Below are positions 36,536 through 42,422 of a stretch of DNA of 42,679 nucleotides, piece after piece (the first letter of the stretch is position 1; every line of letters starts with the position of its first letter). The stretch is taken from positions 1-42,679 of the forward strand of contig JAMPBJ010000006.1 of NCBI GenBank assembly GCA_023666835.1, in the 5' to 3' direction. The notes beneath the pieces were generated by a model that had not been told where the DNA came from, did no database searches, and worked only from the letters and a program-made list of their open reading frames with translations. This stretch comes from Bacteroides sp. GTDB lineage: Bacteria; Bacteroidota; Bacteroidia; Bacteroidales; Muribaculaceae. A program made the position numbers and the translations under genes.

Positions 36536-36673
36536 CTATTTTTCATCCCTCTTTGTTTTTTGGTGAGCTGCCTTGCTCCCGGCATTTTTGTGAATCTCTG
36601 TCAGTTTCTCCATTGTGGAGTATTTGGGTTGGGAGAAGATGCTTTTTATCTCGGATGTATAGCCCAAAGCCAT
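36536..36673 (-). pseudogene. Remnant ORF (45 codons) in the 36.5-36.8 kb gap
   Basis: A minus-strand frame reads MALGYTSEIKSIFSQPK and then a lysine-rich end (GSKAAHQKTKRDEK). The frame is open about 15 codons upstream of the ATG to a TAG beside an IS-like end (AACAGGCTC, TAA; 36702-36714), so it looks like the 3' part of a cut gene. I do not recognise the family. The rest of 36489-36857 shows no gene; it marks the change from core to AT-rich accessory DNA. Confidence 0.3.
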
Positions 36674-36798
36674 TGCCAATGAGATGAGATTTTTAAGCGA
36701 AAACAGGCTCTAAGACATAGTTCGTATAGTATTTGCAAATTTCTTATTCTCAAAAGTCAGTGTTTGAAAGCCACTTTAAAAACTATTGGGTCTTAATA

Positions 36799-36830
36799 TT
36801 TGTGATTATTTTCGGTAGTTATTATTTTTG
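36799..36830 (+). promoter_or_regulatory. Promoter of the 54-aa membrane protein
   Basis: TTTG at 36799-36802, 20 bp, TATTTTTG at 36823-36830, 27 bp before the ATG at 36858. It matches the Bacteroidota consensus and supports the short gene downstream. Confidence 0.6.
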
Positions 36831-36857
36831 CCTATCGATTATTTTAAGCCTTTAAAT

Positions 36858-37022
36858 ATGGATATTATATGGGCCTTGTTTAAAGTTTTGTGGGAAAGCG
36901 CAGTGCTTTGTTGGAACTATTCACCATTGGCATGTATATTAATTACTGGTTTTTCCCTTGGTATAATTTTTATTTGTTTGGCATTGTTTATTAAAACAAT
37001 GTGGGGCGATAAGGATGAATAA
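36858..37022 (+). CDS. Small single-pass membrane protein
   Basis: A 54-residue protein starting MDIIWALFKVLWESAVLCW and carrying one strong membrane helix (CILITGFSLGIIFICLALFI, about 26-45), followed by a short charged tail (KTMWGDKDE). The ATG at 36858 is chosen because a consensus promoter ends 27 bp upstream. It is the only plus-strand gene of the island and has no recognisable family. Confidence 0.5.
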   Translation: MDIIWALFKVLWESAVLCWNYSPLACILITGFSLGIIFICLALFIKTMWGDKDE

Positions 37023-37032
37023 CTTGGCTTTT

Positions 37033-37251
37033 TTAGCCATTCTTTTTGATTCGCTGTTTGAATCGTTCGAGGGCTTCCTCTTTGGATATAATAGGATCGT
37101 CGGCTTTTGGCCGGTGCTCTTTTGTTTTGTCCCAGGGCAGAGGAAGCAGGCGTTGAGGTGTGGGCGAGCGCTTGACATGTGGCGAGATGGAGAAAACGAC
37201 CCTGAGGGTTTCAGTGATTTTCGTGGAGAGCCAAATGAGGTACAAAATCAA
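37033..37251 (-). CDS. Hypothetical protein
   Basis: A 72-codon frame with a plausible protein-like composition in the second half (QRLLPLPWDKTKEHRPK, then ISKEEALERFKQRIKK). It is on the same strand and 25 bp after the PKD-like mini-protein, so it could share the box-1 promoter. A plus-strand frame (37015-37287) covers the same DNA but has a less natural composition. No family is recognised. The true start may be further downstream. Confidence 0.4.
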   Translation of the reverse strand: MILYLIWLSTKITETLRVVFSISPHVKRSPTPQRLLPLPWDKTKEHRPKADDPIISKEEALERFKQRIKKNG

Positions 37252-37276
37252 GGATATAATGGATTAAAATCGACCA

Positions 37277-37495
37277 CTAACGATTAAAACGGCAGTTGAC
37301 AGTAGTGAAAAAAAGTGATGGATCTTTGGGGTAGAAATGATGTACACGAATTTCATTACCCCAAAAGGTTTCGCTCTTACCGTCACCCCAATGAATGGTT
37401 ACAGACGGCTTTACTCCAGACAATCTAAAGACGAAGCCATAGACGTCTCCTTCTGTCCAGTCAATCGGTCTTATATGTGATATTATCTTTTCCAT
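37277..37495 (-). CDS. PKD-like mini-protein
   Basis: A 72-residue protein with the PKD-type core VTIHWGDGKSETF followed by RVHHFYPKDPSLFF, which resembles the WGDG...H-x-Y pattern of PKD beta-sandwich domains. It lacks a signal peptide and seems truncated after SLFF. There the coding strand has a run of T (complement of the A7 at 37304-37310), so a frameshift is possible. Its ATG is only 5 bp beyond the TAACTTTG box of promoter box 1, so the mRNA would be nearly leaderless. Confidence 0.55.
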   Translation of the reverse strand: MEKIISHIRPIDWTEGDVYGFVFRLSGVKPSVTIHWGDGKSETFWGNEIRVHHFYPKDPSLFFTTVNCRFNR

Positions 37496-37499
37496 GCCG

Positions 37500-37534
37500 C
37501 AAAGTTATGAGTCAAAATTGCCACTTCGCGGCAG
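37500..37534 (-). promoter_or_regulatory. Shared operator-like promoter, copy 1
   Basis: Read on the minus strand: CTGCCGCGAAGTGGCA (37534-37519), 11 bp, TAACTTTG (37507-37500), then CGG. The 16-bp box contains the inverted half-sites TGCC and GGCA. It is the first of three copies with identical spacing (others at 41484-41518 and 42317-42351), and precedes the PKD-like gene. Confidence 0.65.
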
Positions 37535-37543
37535 AAGTGAAAA

Positions 37544-37687
37544 TTATTTTGACGATTTCACCCTCTCTACATTCCTTGAACCACATTTAGGGCATTGTGG
37601 AGAGGATATTTGCAATATGAATCCACCTGTCTTGTGAAAGAACAGATGGTCGCATTCACGGCACTTGTAAGAATGTATAACCAGCAT
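37544..37687 (-). CDS. Zinc-ribbon mini-protein
   Basis: A short frame of 47 codons not covered by usual length cut-offs: MLVIHSYKCRECDHLFFH, then QISSPQCPKCGSRNVER. Two CxxC knuckles (CREC and CPKC) about 24 residues apart make a typical zinc ribbon. The ATG overlaps the stop region of the nuclease gene (the stop ends at 37687), so translation is coupled. Such ribbons bind nucleic acid or proteins. As the gene directly downstream of a toxin-type nuclease it is one candidate for an accessory or immunity factor, which is only an inference. Confidence 0.55.
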   Translation of the reverse strand: MLVIHSYKCRECDHLFFHKTGGFILQISSPQCPKCGSRNVERVKSSK

Positions 37688-38358
37688 TAGATCAACCCGT
37701 GTTTGCGGAGGAGTTGGCACATGGCCACGCCCCCAAAGTGAATAATGTTTCCATGAATTTCCTGTGGAACGAGATAGAGAGTCTCGCAGTCAACGTCCTC
37801 ATGCCACGCAAGATTCTTCTGCCCCATTGGAGTGTGGTCGCTGCTGCTCTCTTTGATAGCTTTTACCTCTTCAACAGTTTTTCCGAGTTGCTGCGCAAGT
37901 TTGGCAAAAGCAGCCTCATGAAGAGTTTCACGGTCGGAAGACGTAACCAGTTCGGCAAAATTAGGCAACTTCACTTTATACCAAGCAATTTCATCGAAGC
38001 GGAAACGGCCACGGTCGCATCGCAGACCAGTGAAGCCATGCTTATGCTTGATTTCACGCCAAGTCAGGCCGTGAAGATTGGAGTACGACTTGTTTGGAGG
38101 CGTATAGTCATCATCTGGTATCCATACAGAGTCACACTCCTCGCCCGACCAGCGTCCATAACTCTTAGGCCGAGCGTAATACTTCTCCCAAAGCTCATCG
38201 AGAGCCGCCTGTACCCGTGGGTCAAGCTCAGCCCAAGCCATCTCCTTCCCCTCGGGGGAGCAGTCATAGTCCAGCCACGTCAGCAACCCGACAAGAGCCT
38301 CCGCCTTCTGCCGAAGACTCTTGCCTGGATTGAGAATTATTTCTTGTTTTGGATACAT
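37687..38358 (-). CDS. HNH/EndoVII-superfamily nuclease of the WHH polymorphic-toxin type
   Basis: A 223-residue protein from the ATG at 38358. The C-terminal ~100 residues follow the WHH/LHH nuclease pattern known from polymorphic toxins. FDEIAWYKVKLPNFAEL corresponds to the usual 'PDFSPYA...V' lead-in. Then comes a helical segment (HEAAFAKLAQQLGKTVEEV) and the catalytic treble-clef core NLAWHEDVDCETLYLVPQEIH and IIHFGGVAMCQLL (W-H-E, L-V-P-x-x-I-H, H-x-G-G). The N-terminal ~120 residues are of unknown family (LDYDCSPEGKEMAWAELDPR, SYSNLHGLTWREIKHKHGF). There is no signal peptide or delivery domain, so it should act in the producing cell. It starts 11 bp after the 336-aa membrane protein gene and overlaps the zinc-ribbon gene. 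Confidence 0.75.
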   Translation of the reverse strand: MYPKQEIILNPGKSLRQKAEALVGLLTWLDYDCSPEGKEMAWAELDPRVQAALDELWEKYYARPKSYGRWSGEECDSVWIPDDDYTPPNKSYSNLHGLTWREIKHKHGFTGLRCDRGRFRFDEIAWYKVKLPNFAELVTSSDRETLHEAAFAKLAQQLGKTVEEVKAIKESSSDHTPMGQKNLAWHEDVDCETLYLVPQEIHGNIIHFGGVAMCQLLRKHGLI

Positions 38359-38368
38359 GATAAACAGT

Positions 38369-39379
38369 CTATGACTCTGTAAAAATTGATTGAATATATA
38401 TGTAATAATCACGCCAATACTGATATATCTTATCGCCCTTTCTTTTTTCAACAAGATATAAAATGCTGAAAATTAAGGCGACAATTATAGATATCCCGCC
38501 TAAGATTATACCAGTCCAAATCCATTGTTGGGATGCCCAACCTGGCGCAGGAGATGAAAATAAAGATATAATCCATCTTACGAACCAGACAATAGCTGAT
38601 AGGCCTCCTCCTATTCCAAAGATAAACAAAGGAGCTTGCCATGCAATTTCAAGTTTTTCATTTGCTTTGGCATAATGAGAACTCCACTCGTCGGAATGAT
38701 AAGCCATCAAATCTTCATAATAATTTTCGTAAATCCCGGCTATTAAATCGTTCTCTCCGATTATATCACTATATTTGATAAGTTTATCACCAAGTTTATC
38801 AAGAGTCTGTGCGAATTCAGCCTGCTTTGTGGCTGTGCGCGAACTTTTGAATAGCCAACGAGAAGCCTTCTTAAACCAGTTGTCTCCTTGCTCATTGGGA
38901 TTAAAAAGCATCTTGCTAAGATTCTTTATTGCCAGAGCTTTTACAGCAGCTTCATCAGTCCCACCCGGAAGAAGTGCTATTTCGCATACGCTTTGTGCCA
39001 ATTCATTAGATGCTTGTACAAACAACTGTTCGCCTTCTTTACGATTTACAAGCAATTCCCATTCAATCTTTGCTTTTGTGAAGAATATGAAGTTGTTAAG
39101 CATCAAACCGGCCTTTTCTCGGATTTCATAAGCATTCTCTTCGTCTTCGCAATACACCAAGGCATTTTTAAGATTCTTAAAGAAAAGGTCGAAAGAACTT
39201 CCACACAAATCAGGTTTTGTAATGTATTTGATAACTTGAACCTGAGCTTTAAGTGCGGAGGCAACAGATTGATTGGCTTGAACAGCAAGACTATTCAAGC
39301 ATTCTGTAACTTCATCAACGGACGTTGTCCGCGACAAAAGTTCTATTGCAGATGAATATTGCATAGAGGGAAAACTCAT
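38369..39379 (-). CDS. 336-aa protein with two C-terminal membrane helices, unknown
   Basis: The soluble N-terminal ~245 residues are helical and acidic/mixed (SSAIELLSRTTSVDEVTECL; LAIKNLSKMLFNP). Two membrane helices follow at about 250-273 (FIFGIGGGLSAIVWFVRWII) and 287-311 (WTGIILGGISIIVALIFSIL), then a Tyr-rich amphipathic tail (YQYWRDYYIYIQSIF). I do not recognise the family. A large cytosolic domain tethered by a helical hairpin is a design shared by several membrane effectors of defence systems, but no such homology is claimed. It sits 6 bp after the 57-aa gene and 11 bp before the nuclease gene. Confidence 0.75.
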   Translation of the reverse strand: MSFPSMQYSSAIELLSRTTSVDEVTECLNSLAVQANQSVASALKAQVQVIKYITKPDLCGSSFDLFFKNLKNALVYCEDEENAYEIREKAGLMLNNFIFFTKAKIEWELLVNRKEGEQLFVQASNELAQSVCEIALLPGGTDEAAVKALAIKNLSKMLFNPNEQGDNWFKKASRWLFKSSRTATKQAEFAQTLDKLGDKLIKYSDIIGENDLIAGIYENYYEDLMAYHSDEWSSHYAKANEKLEIAWQAPLFIFGIGGGLSAIVWFVRWIISLFSSPAPGWASQQWIWTGIILGGISIIVALIFSILYLVEKRKGDKIYQYWRDYYIYIQSIFTES

Positions 39380-39385
39380 GATCTT

Positions 39386-39559
39386 TTATTGCTGTTTATT
39401 ACCCTTTATTCCTTTGTAAGCGGCATACGCGGTGCCAATGGCAATGAGAGCTTTCCCAGCTTCAGCGGCGATCTCTCCAGTTTCTCGGATAATGTTTTTT
39501 GCTGTTTCCATTTTCGAGTCTACAGAAGATGACGAATTTCTATTTTTATTTTTTGACAT
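39386..39559 (-). CDS. 57-aa small protein with glycine/alanine-rich helix
   Basis: A frame too short for most annotation: MSKNKNRNSSSSVDSK, a charged helix (METAKNIIRETGEIAAEAGK) and a hydrophobic Ala/Gly-rich segment (ALIAIGTAYAAYKGIKG) with a basic end. It may be membrane-associated or a small amphipathic partner of the 336-aa protein, whose gene starts 6 bp downstream. Family unknown. The start is the ATG at 39559, 22 bp after the DUF6140-like gene. Confidence 0.6.
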   Translation of the reverse strand: MSKNKNRNSSSSVDSKMETAKNIIRETGEIAAEAGKALIAIGTAYAAYKGIKGNKQQ

Positions 39560-39581
39560 AGTAATATTTTTTTGAAAAACG

Positions 39582-39803
39582 TTAATCTAAATTTGTGTAA
39601 TTGAAATCGTTTTGATTGCAGCAGGCTTTGGCGTAGTCAAAGGCATAGAGACGTTGGTATGCTTCTTTGATCTCCTTTGCTCCGTTGCAGAAAGGATTGG
39701 TGCAGTGAATTGCAGTAGTGACGGTGACAGTCATCTCAGGGGTGAGAAACGTACCATTGGCGCGTTTAATGCGCTTGGGTGTTATTTTGAATACTCGTGA
39801 CAT
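39582..39803 (-). CDS. DUF6140-like protein
   Basis: A 73-residue protein: MSRVFKITPKRIKRANGTFL, then LTPEMTVTVTT, NPFCNGAKEIKEAYQRLYAF and DYAKACCNQNDFNYTNLD. This order of motifs (RIKRANG, NPF-NGAKE, FDY-KA-C) is how I recall the DUF6140 family of Bacteroidota mobile and accessory regions. It has five cysteines (at about 34, 39, 61, 62 and possibly metal-linked). The function is unknown. It lies in the same-strand run 21 bp after the upstream 104-aa gene. Confidence 0.65.
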   Translation of the reverse strand: MSRVFKITPKRIKRANGTFLTPEMTVTVTTAIHCTNPFCNGAKEIKEAYQRLYAFDYAKACCNQNDFNYTNLD

Positions 39804-39824
39804 GATTTATTGGGGTTGATTGGT

Positions 39825-40139
39825 TTAACGAAAAAAGGACGCTTCGACTATTGTCTGCTGTCCATCATTCAAGGGGCTTGCCGCAGCGCGAGGCATGGGC
39901 AATTCCGGCCAAGGAACCCGTTTATCGAATGGAAGTAGACTGATAGTCTCACGTCCATTCGGTATATGATGAGGGTACACCAATATATAAAAGGAGTGAG
40001 CATCAGTCGCTTCGTCCTCGATAAAATCTGGCCGGATTTTCTTGAATGGGACTCGGCAATAATGCTTTGCGATATCTTTCTGAAGCATCATCCCTCTCTT
40101 GAGATGATATGTTGCCTCAGAATATGCAAAGTTAATCAT
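39825..40139 (-). CDS. Hypothetical protein
   Basis: A 104-residue soluble protein starting MINFAYSEATYHLKRGMMLQ. It contains DIAKHYCRVPFKKIRPDFIE and a central hydrophobic strand (AHSFYILVYPHHIP), and ends GQQTIVEASFFR. A GTG at 40160 would add seven residues. A TAACTTTG-type box lies within codons 2-5 (complement of 40129-40136), so a shorter product starting at MMLQKD is also possible. I recognise no family. It lies between the 92-aa membrane protein and DUF6140-like genes. Confidence 0.5.
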   Translation of the reverse strand: MINFAYSEATYHLKRGMMLQKDIAKHYCRVPFKKIRPDFIEDEATDAHSFYILVYPHHIPNGRETISLLPFDKRVPWPELPMPRAAASPLNDGQQTIVEASFFR

Positions 40140-40185
40140 TGTTTTCTGACTGAGGCTCACTTACGGATATGTTTTACAGCATATT

Positions 40186-40464
40186 TTATCTTAGAATTTC
40201 ATTTGCAGGGCCATACATATCTGCAAGGCAAGGGATGCCAAGCGACAACTCACGGTTAATCAGCAGCAGCGTATCAAGCGATGTTAGATACATACAAACC
40301 AAAACAATCGGGAGCGTAATGAGTCCCACTGGCACGACAAATTTCCAATTGATGGAATCAAACCATACGGTGTGGTTTAACCACATTTTCCACCCTATAT
40401 ATGTGAATCCGCAGTAACCGATAATGCCTATGCCATAGATAACGAATAGAGGTAACAGGTTCAT
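40186..40464 (-). CDS. 92-aa two-helix membrane protein
   Basis: Two membrane helices (LFVIYGIGIIGYCGFTYIGW, about 6-25; FVVPVGLITLPIVLVCMYL, about 42-60) with a polar C-terminal tail of about 30 residues (INRELSLGIPCLADMYG). Its start codon overlaps the stop of the WYL regulator gene (ATGA type, 40461-40464), so it is translationally coupled to it. A small membrane protein immediately after a WYL regulator is a plausible effector or sensor, but no family match is known to me. Confidence 0.65.
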   Translation of the reverse strand: MNLLPLFVIYGIGIIGYCGFTYIGWKMWLNHTVWFDSINWKFVVPVGLITLPIVLVCMYLTSLDTLLLINRELSLGIPCLADMYGPANEILR

Positions 40465-41378
40465 GATTTATAGCGTTCTAAAATTCTATTTGCATACCAA
40501 ACCATATCATTACGCAGCCATTGAGGAGATAAGACCTCCGCACCGGGACCAAGACGAAGGATTTCGTGTTGAAATTCATATTCGGGGCGAAGACAGAAGC
40601 CATAGTCAGTGTATTCTGTATGACGCTCGATTACCCGTTGAGAGTGATGCAAGGGTGTACCCTCAAAATAATTCCTCTGCTTGCCATATACTCTGACAGT
40701 GATATCCTCCACATCCAAGTCCGGGTCAACGAACACGCCGACAACCTCCGAGAAAAGCTCGTTGAGATTCTCCCCGTTGTCAGAATCAAATATTTTGTCG
40801 GAGATTTCAAGGCTTTCTATTCGGTCGAGGGCAAATGTCAATGGCGTATCCTCTCCATATTTATTGCCGATCAGATACCAGCGACGGCGATACTGCTTCA
40901 AGCCCCTAGGCTCTATCAACCATTCTGTTTCTTCCGGTCTGTTGTAGCTGCGATATGACATGGCAAGAACGTGATTAGTTGACATAGCCTCCACTATTAC
41001 AGACAAATATTGGCTTCCATAGGGAGTGTCCTCAAACATGATGCGGCTTTTGACTCCCTCATGCGTAATCAACTGATTGTCCAACGACAGCCCATTGAAA
41101 AGCCATGCGGTGAACGATGGTTGGTTCAGCTCCTCATCATCCCTTATATAGTAGGCGTTGGTGGTTCTGTCACAGGCAATATCCACACCAAACAATTCCG
41201 CAATAGCATCGCGGTGGCGATGAAAGGTACGTTCCGGGATTCCCCCCTCATGGTCGGGATTGAGGGTATAGTTGTCAAGCCAACGGCGATTGATGTCTTC
41301 CAACGAGATATGCCCGGCTCTCCTAATCGTATCGACAAGCCAAACATATCTGCGTATAAGCCTTACTGATGTTGCCAT
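40461..41378 (-). CDS. WYL-domain transcriptional regulator
   Basis: A 305-residue regulator. It has an N-terminal winged helix-turn-helix (VDTIRRAGHISLEDINRRW, then GIPERTFHRHRDAIAELFG). The WYL domain, about 120-200, shows LSVIVEAMSTNHVLAMSYRSYN, EPRGLKQYRRRWYLIG and FALDRIESLEIS. The C-terminal WCX-like extension ends ILRLGPGAEVLSPQWLRNDM. WYL proteins sense nucleic-acid or nucleotide ligands, and many control defence islands; that is family knowledge. Its promoter is copy 2 of the shared box, with about a 100-nt leader that carries an in-frame 29-codon ORF (41382-41471) ending one codon before the ATG. Confidence 0.9.
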   Translation of the reverse strand: MATSVRLIRRYVWLVDTIRRAGHISLEDINRRWLDNYTLNPDHEGGIPERTFHRHRDAIAELFGVDIACDRTTNAYYIRDDEELNQPSFTAWLFNGLSLDNQLITHEGVKSRIMFEDTPYGSQYLSVIVEAMSTNHVLAMSYRSYNRPEETEWLIEPRGLKQYRRRWYLIGNKYGEDTPLTFALDRIESLEISDKIFDSDNGENLNELFSEVVGVFVDPDLDVEDITVRVYGKQRNYFEGTPLHHSQRVIERHTEYTDYGFCLRPEYEFQHEILRLGPGAEVLSPQWLRNDMVWYANRILERYKS

Positions 41379-41483
41379 ATTTCATTCGTTTTTGATTTCT
41401 GACCGCAAATAATCATTCGCGTGTGAGTTTGAAGCGCAAGTCGGCGCAGCCGGTGCGCGTTGCCTTGGCATCAAAACTTACCG

Positions 41484-41518
41484 CAAAGTTATAACAATCT
41501 CTTGCCATTTCGCGGCAG
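41484..41518 (-). promoter_or_regulatory. Shared operator-like promoter, copy 2 (before the WYL gene)
   Basis: Minus strand: CTGCCGCGAAATGGCA (41518-41503), 11 bp, TAACTTTG (41491-41484), then CGG. Outside the box the similarity to copy 1 continues upstream for about ten further bases. If the WYL protein binds here it regulates itself. Confidence 0.65.
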
Positions 41519-41530
41519 AAATAAAAATTT

Positions 41531-42253
41531 TTAATCCGCTCTGCTTCCTCTTGACCAATCATGGCCACCAAAACCATCGCTACGACTTGGACAACCTCTG
41601 TGAGGTGGCTTACCACTGCTTTTAACGCTCTTACCACAGTTGCGGCATTGCCACCAATAAATGTGTCCGTCATCAGGATAAATGCCGAACATTGCTTGCA
41701 GAAAAGGGTCGTCAAGGCCGGATTTGCGCTTGGCTTGCTTGGGCTTTTGATACACCGTTTTATTGAGAGCCATTGTGGGCGAACCGGTAGCATCGGAACG
41801 AATATAGTAAGAAGCCTCATATATTGCATCGTCAGCATCGTGCAGCACAACGATTTTTATACTGTCAGTACCCTGATATGGCATAATTCCCAAGCCATAA
41901 GAGAGGGATGAATTTGTTATTTTATGTTCGGCAATGTCATACGACAACGCTAAGAGTGAATCAGACGGTGTCTGCGTTATGAACATAATGCGAGAAGAGG
42001 ATGCGACGACTCCCAATCGCTTATTCTCTGCCACGTTCTTGTTTGAAATGAAGATAGTGTCAATCACATTATCCTTCAAACCATGACGAACCACGAGGGA
42101 ATCATTATTCAGCGAAAGGAAAATTTCATCGGGTGTTTCAATCAATACCTTGTCACCGGCAGAAAGTGCAGACTTGATTTCTGATGGCTTGTCGCTACAC
42201 CCGAAAAGAAGTAATGCAGCAAAAAGCGAAGCAAAAAATGAGCAATATCTCAT
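41531..42253 (-). CDS. Lipoprotein with C-terminal zinc ribbon
   Basis: A 240-residue lipoprotein (MRYCSFFASLFAALLLFGC, lipidated C19). The middle part is beta-rich (VLIETPDEIFLSLNNDSLVV, RIMFITQTPSDSLLALSYDI). The C-terminus has a zinc-ribbon-like module: YWWQCRNCGKSV with C203 and C206, then HRGCPSRSDGFGGHDW with C221 and H231. Such a ribbon in an exported protein is unusual, but the same C-terminal module occurs in Bacteroidales accessory proteins as far as I recall. The last residues (SRGSRAD) look less natural, so a small frameshift at the end is possible. It is led by copy 3 of the shared promoter box, 64 bp upstream. Confidence 0.65.
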   Translation of the reverse strand: MRYCSFFASLFAALLLFGCSDKPSEIKSALSAGDKVLIETPDEIFLSLNNDSLVVRHGLKDNVIDTIFISNKNVAENKRLGVVASSSRIMFITQTPSDSLLALSYDIAEHKITNSSLSYGLGIMPYQGTDSIKIVVLHDADDAIYEASYYIRSDATGSPTMALNKTVYQKPKQAKRKSGLDDPFLQAMFGIYPDDGHIYWWQCRNCGKSVKSSGKPPHRGCPSRSDGFGGHDWSRGSRAD

Positions 42254-42316
42254 GCTATGAATAGTTTATAGTTTTTTGCCTACATCCTTTCAAGCGACTC
42301 GGCACTCTCTATGGCG

Positions 42317-42351
42317 CAAAGATACCCCAAGCAACTGCCACATGACGACAG
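42317..42351 (-). promoter_or_regulatory. Shared operator-like promoter, copy 3
   Basis: Minus strand: CTGTCGTCATGTGGCA (42351-42336), 11 bp, TATCTTTG (42324-42317), then CGC. It shares 12 of 16 box positions with copy 1 and has the same 11-bp spacing. It precedes the zinc-ribbon lipoprotein gene. Confidence 0.55.
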
Positions 42352-42365
42352 AACTGACAGAATTA

Positions 42366-42403
42366 AAAAGAGCCAGCCTCCGGCACGAAGTCGGGGGCTG
42401 GCT
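42366..42403 (-). terminator. Terminator of the last minus-strand gene
   Basis: A 12-bp stem with one G-T pair (42371-42382 with 42392-42403) is followed on the minus strand by CTTTTTAATT. It lies 20 bp after the stop at 42423 and insulates promoter copy 3. Confidence 0.75.
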
Positions 42404-42422
42404 TACTGGGTGAGTATAATTC

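Noticed and set aside
37015-37287. 90-codon plus-strand frame overlapping the small island genes
   Set aside because: Its composition is unnatural, it overlaps two better minus-strand frames, and no promoter or downstream partner supports it.
36799-42403. Assignment of the island to a known defence system (restriction-modification, BREX, CBASS, Thoeris, Gabija, retron)
   Set aside because: No methyltransferase, cyclase, TIR, SIR2, reverse transcriptase, helicase or large ATPase is encoded; only the WYL regulator and the nuclease type point to defence.
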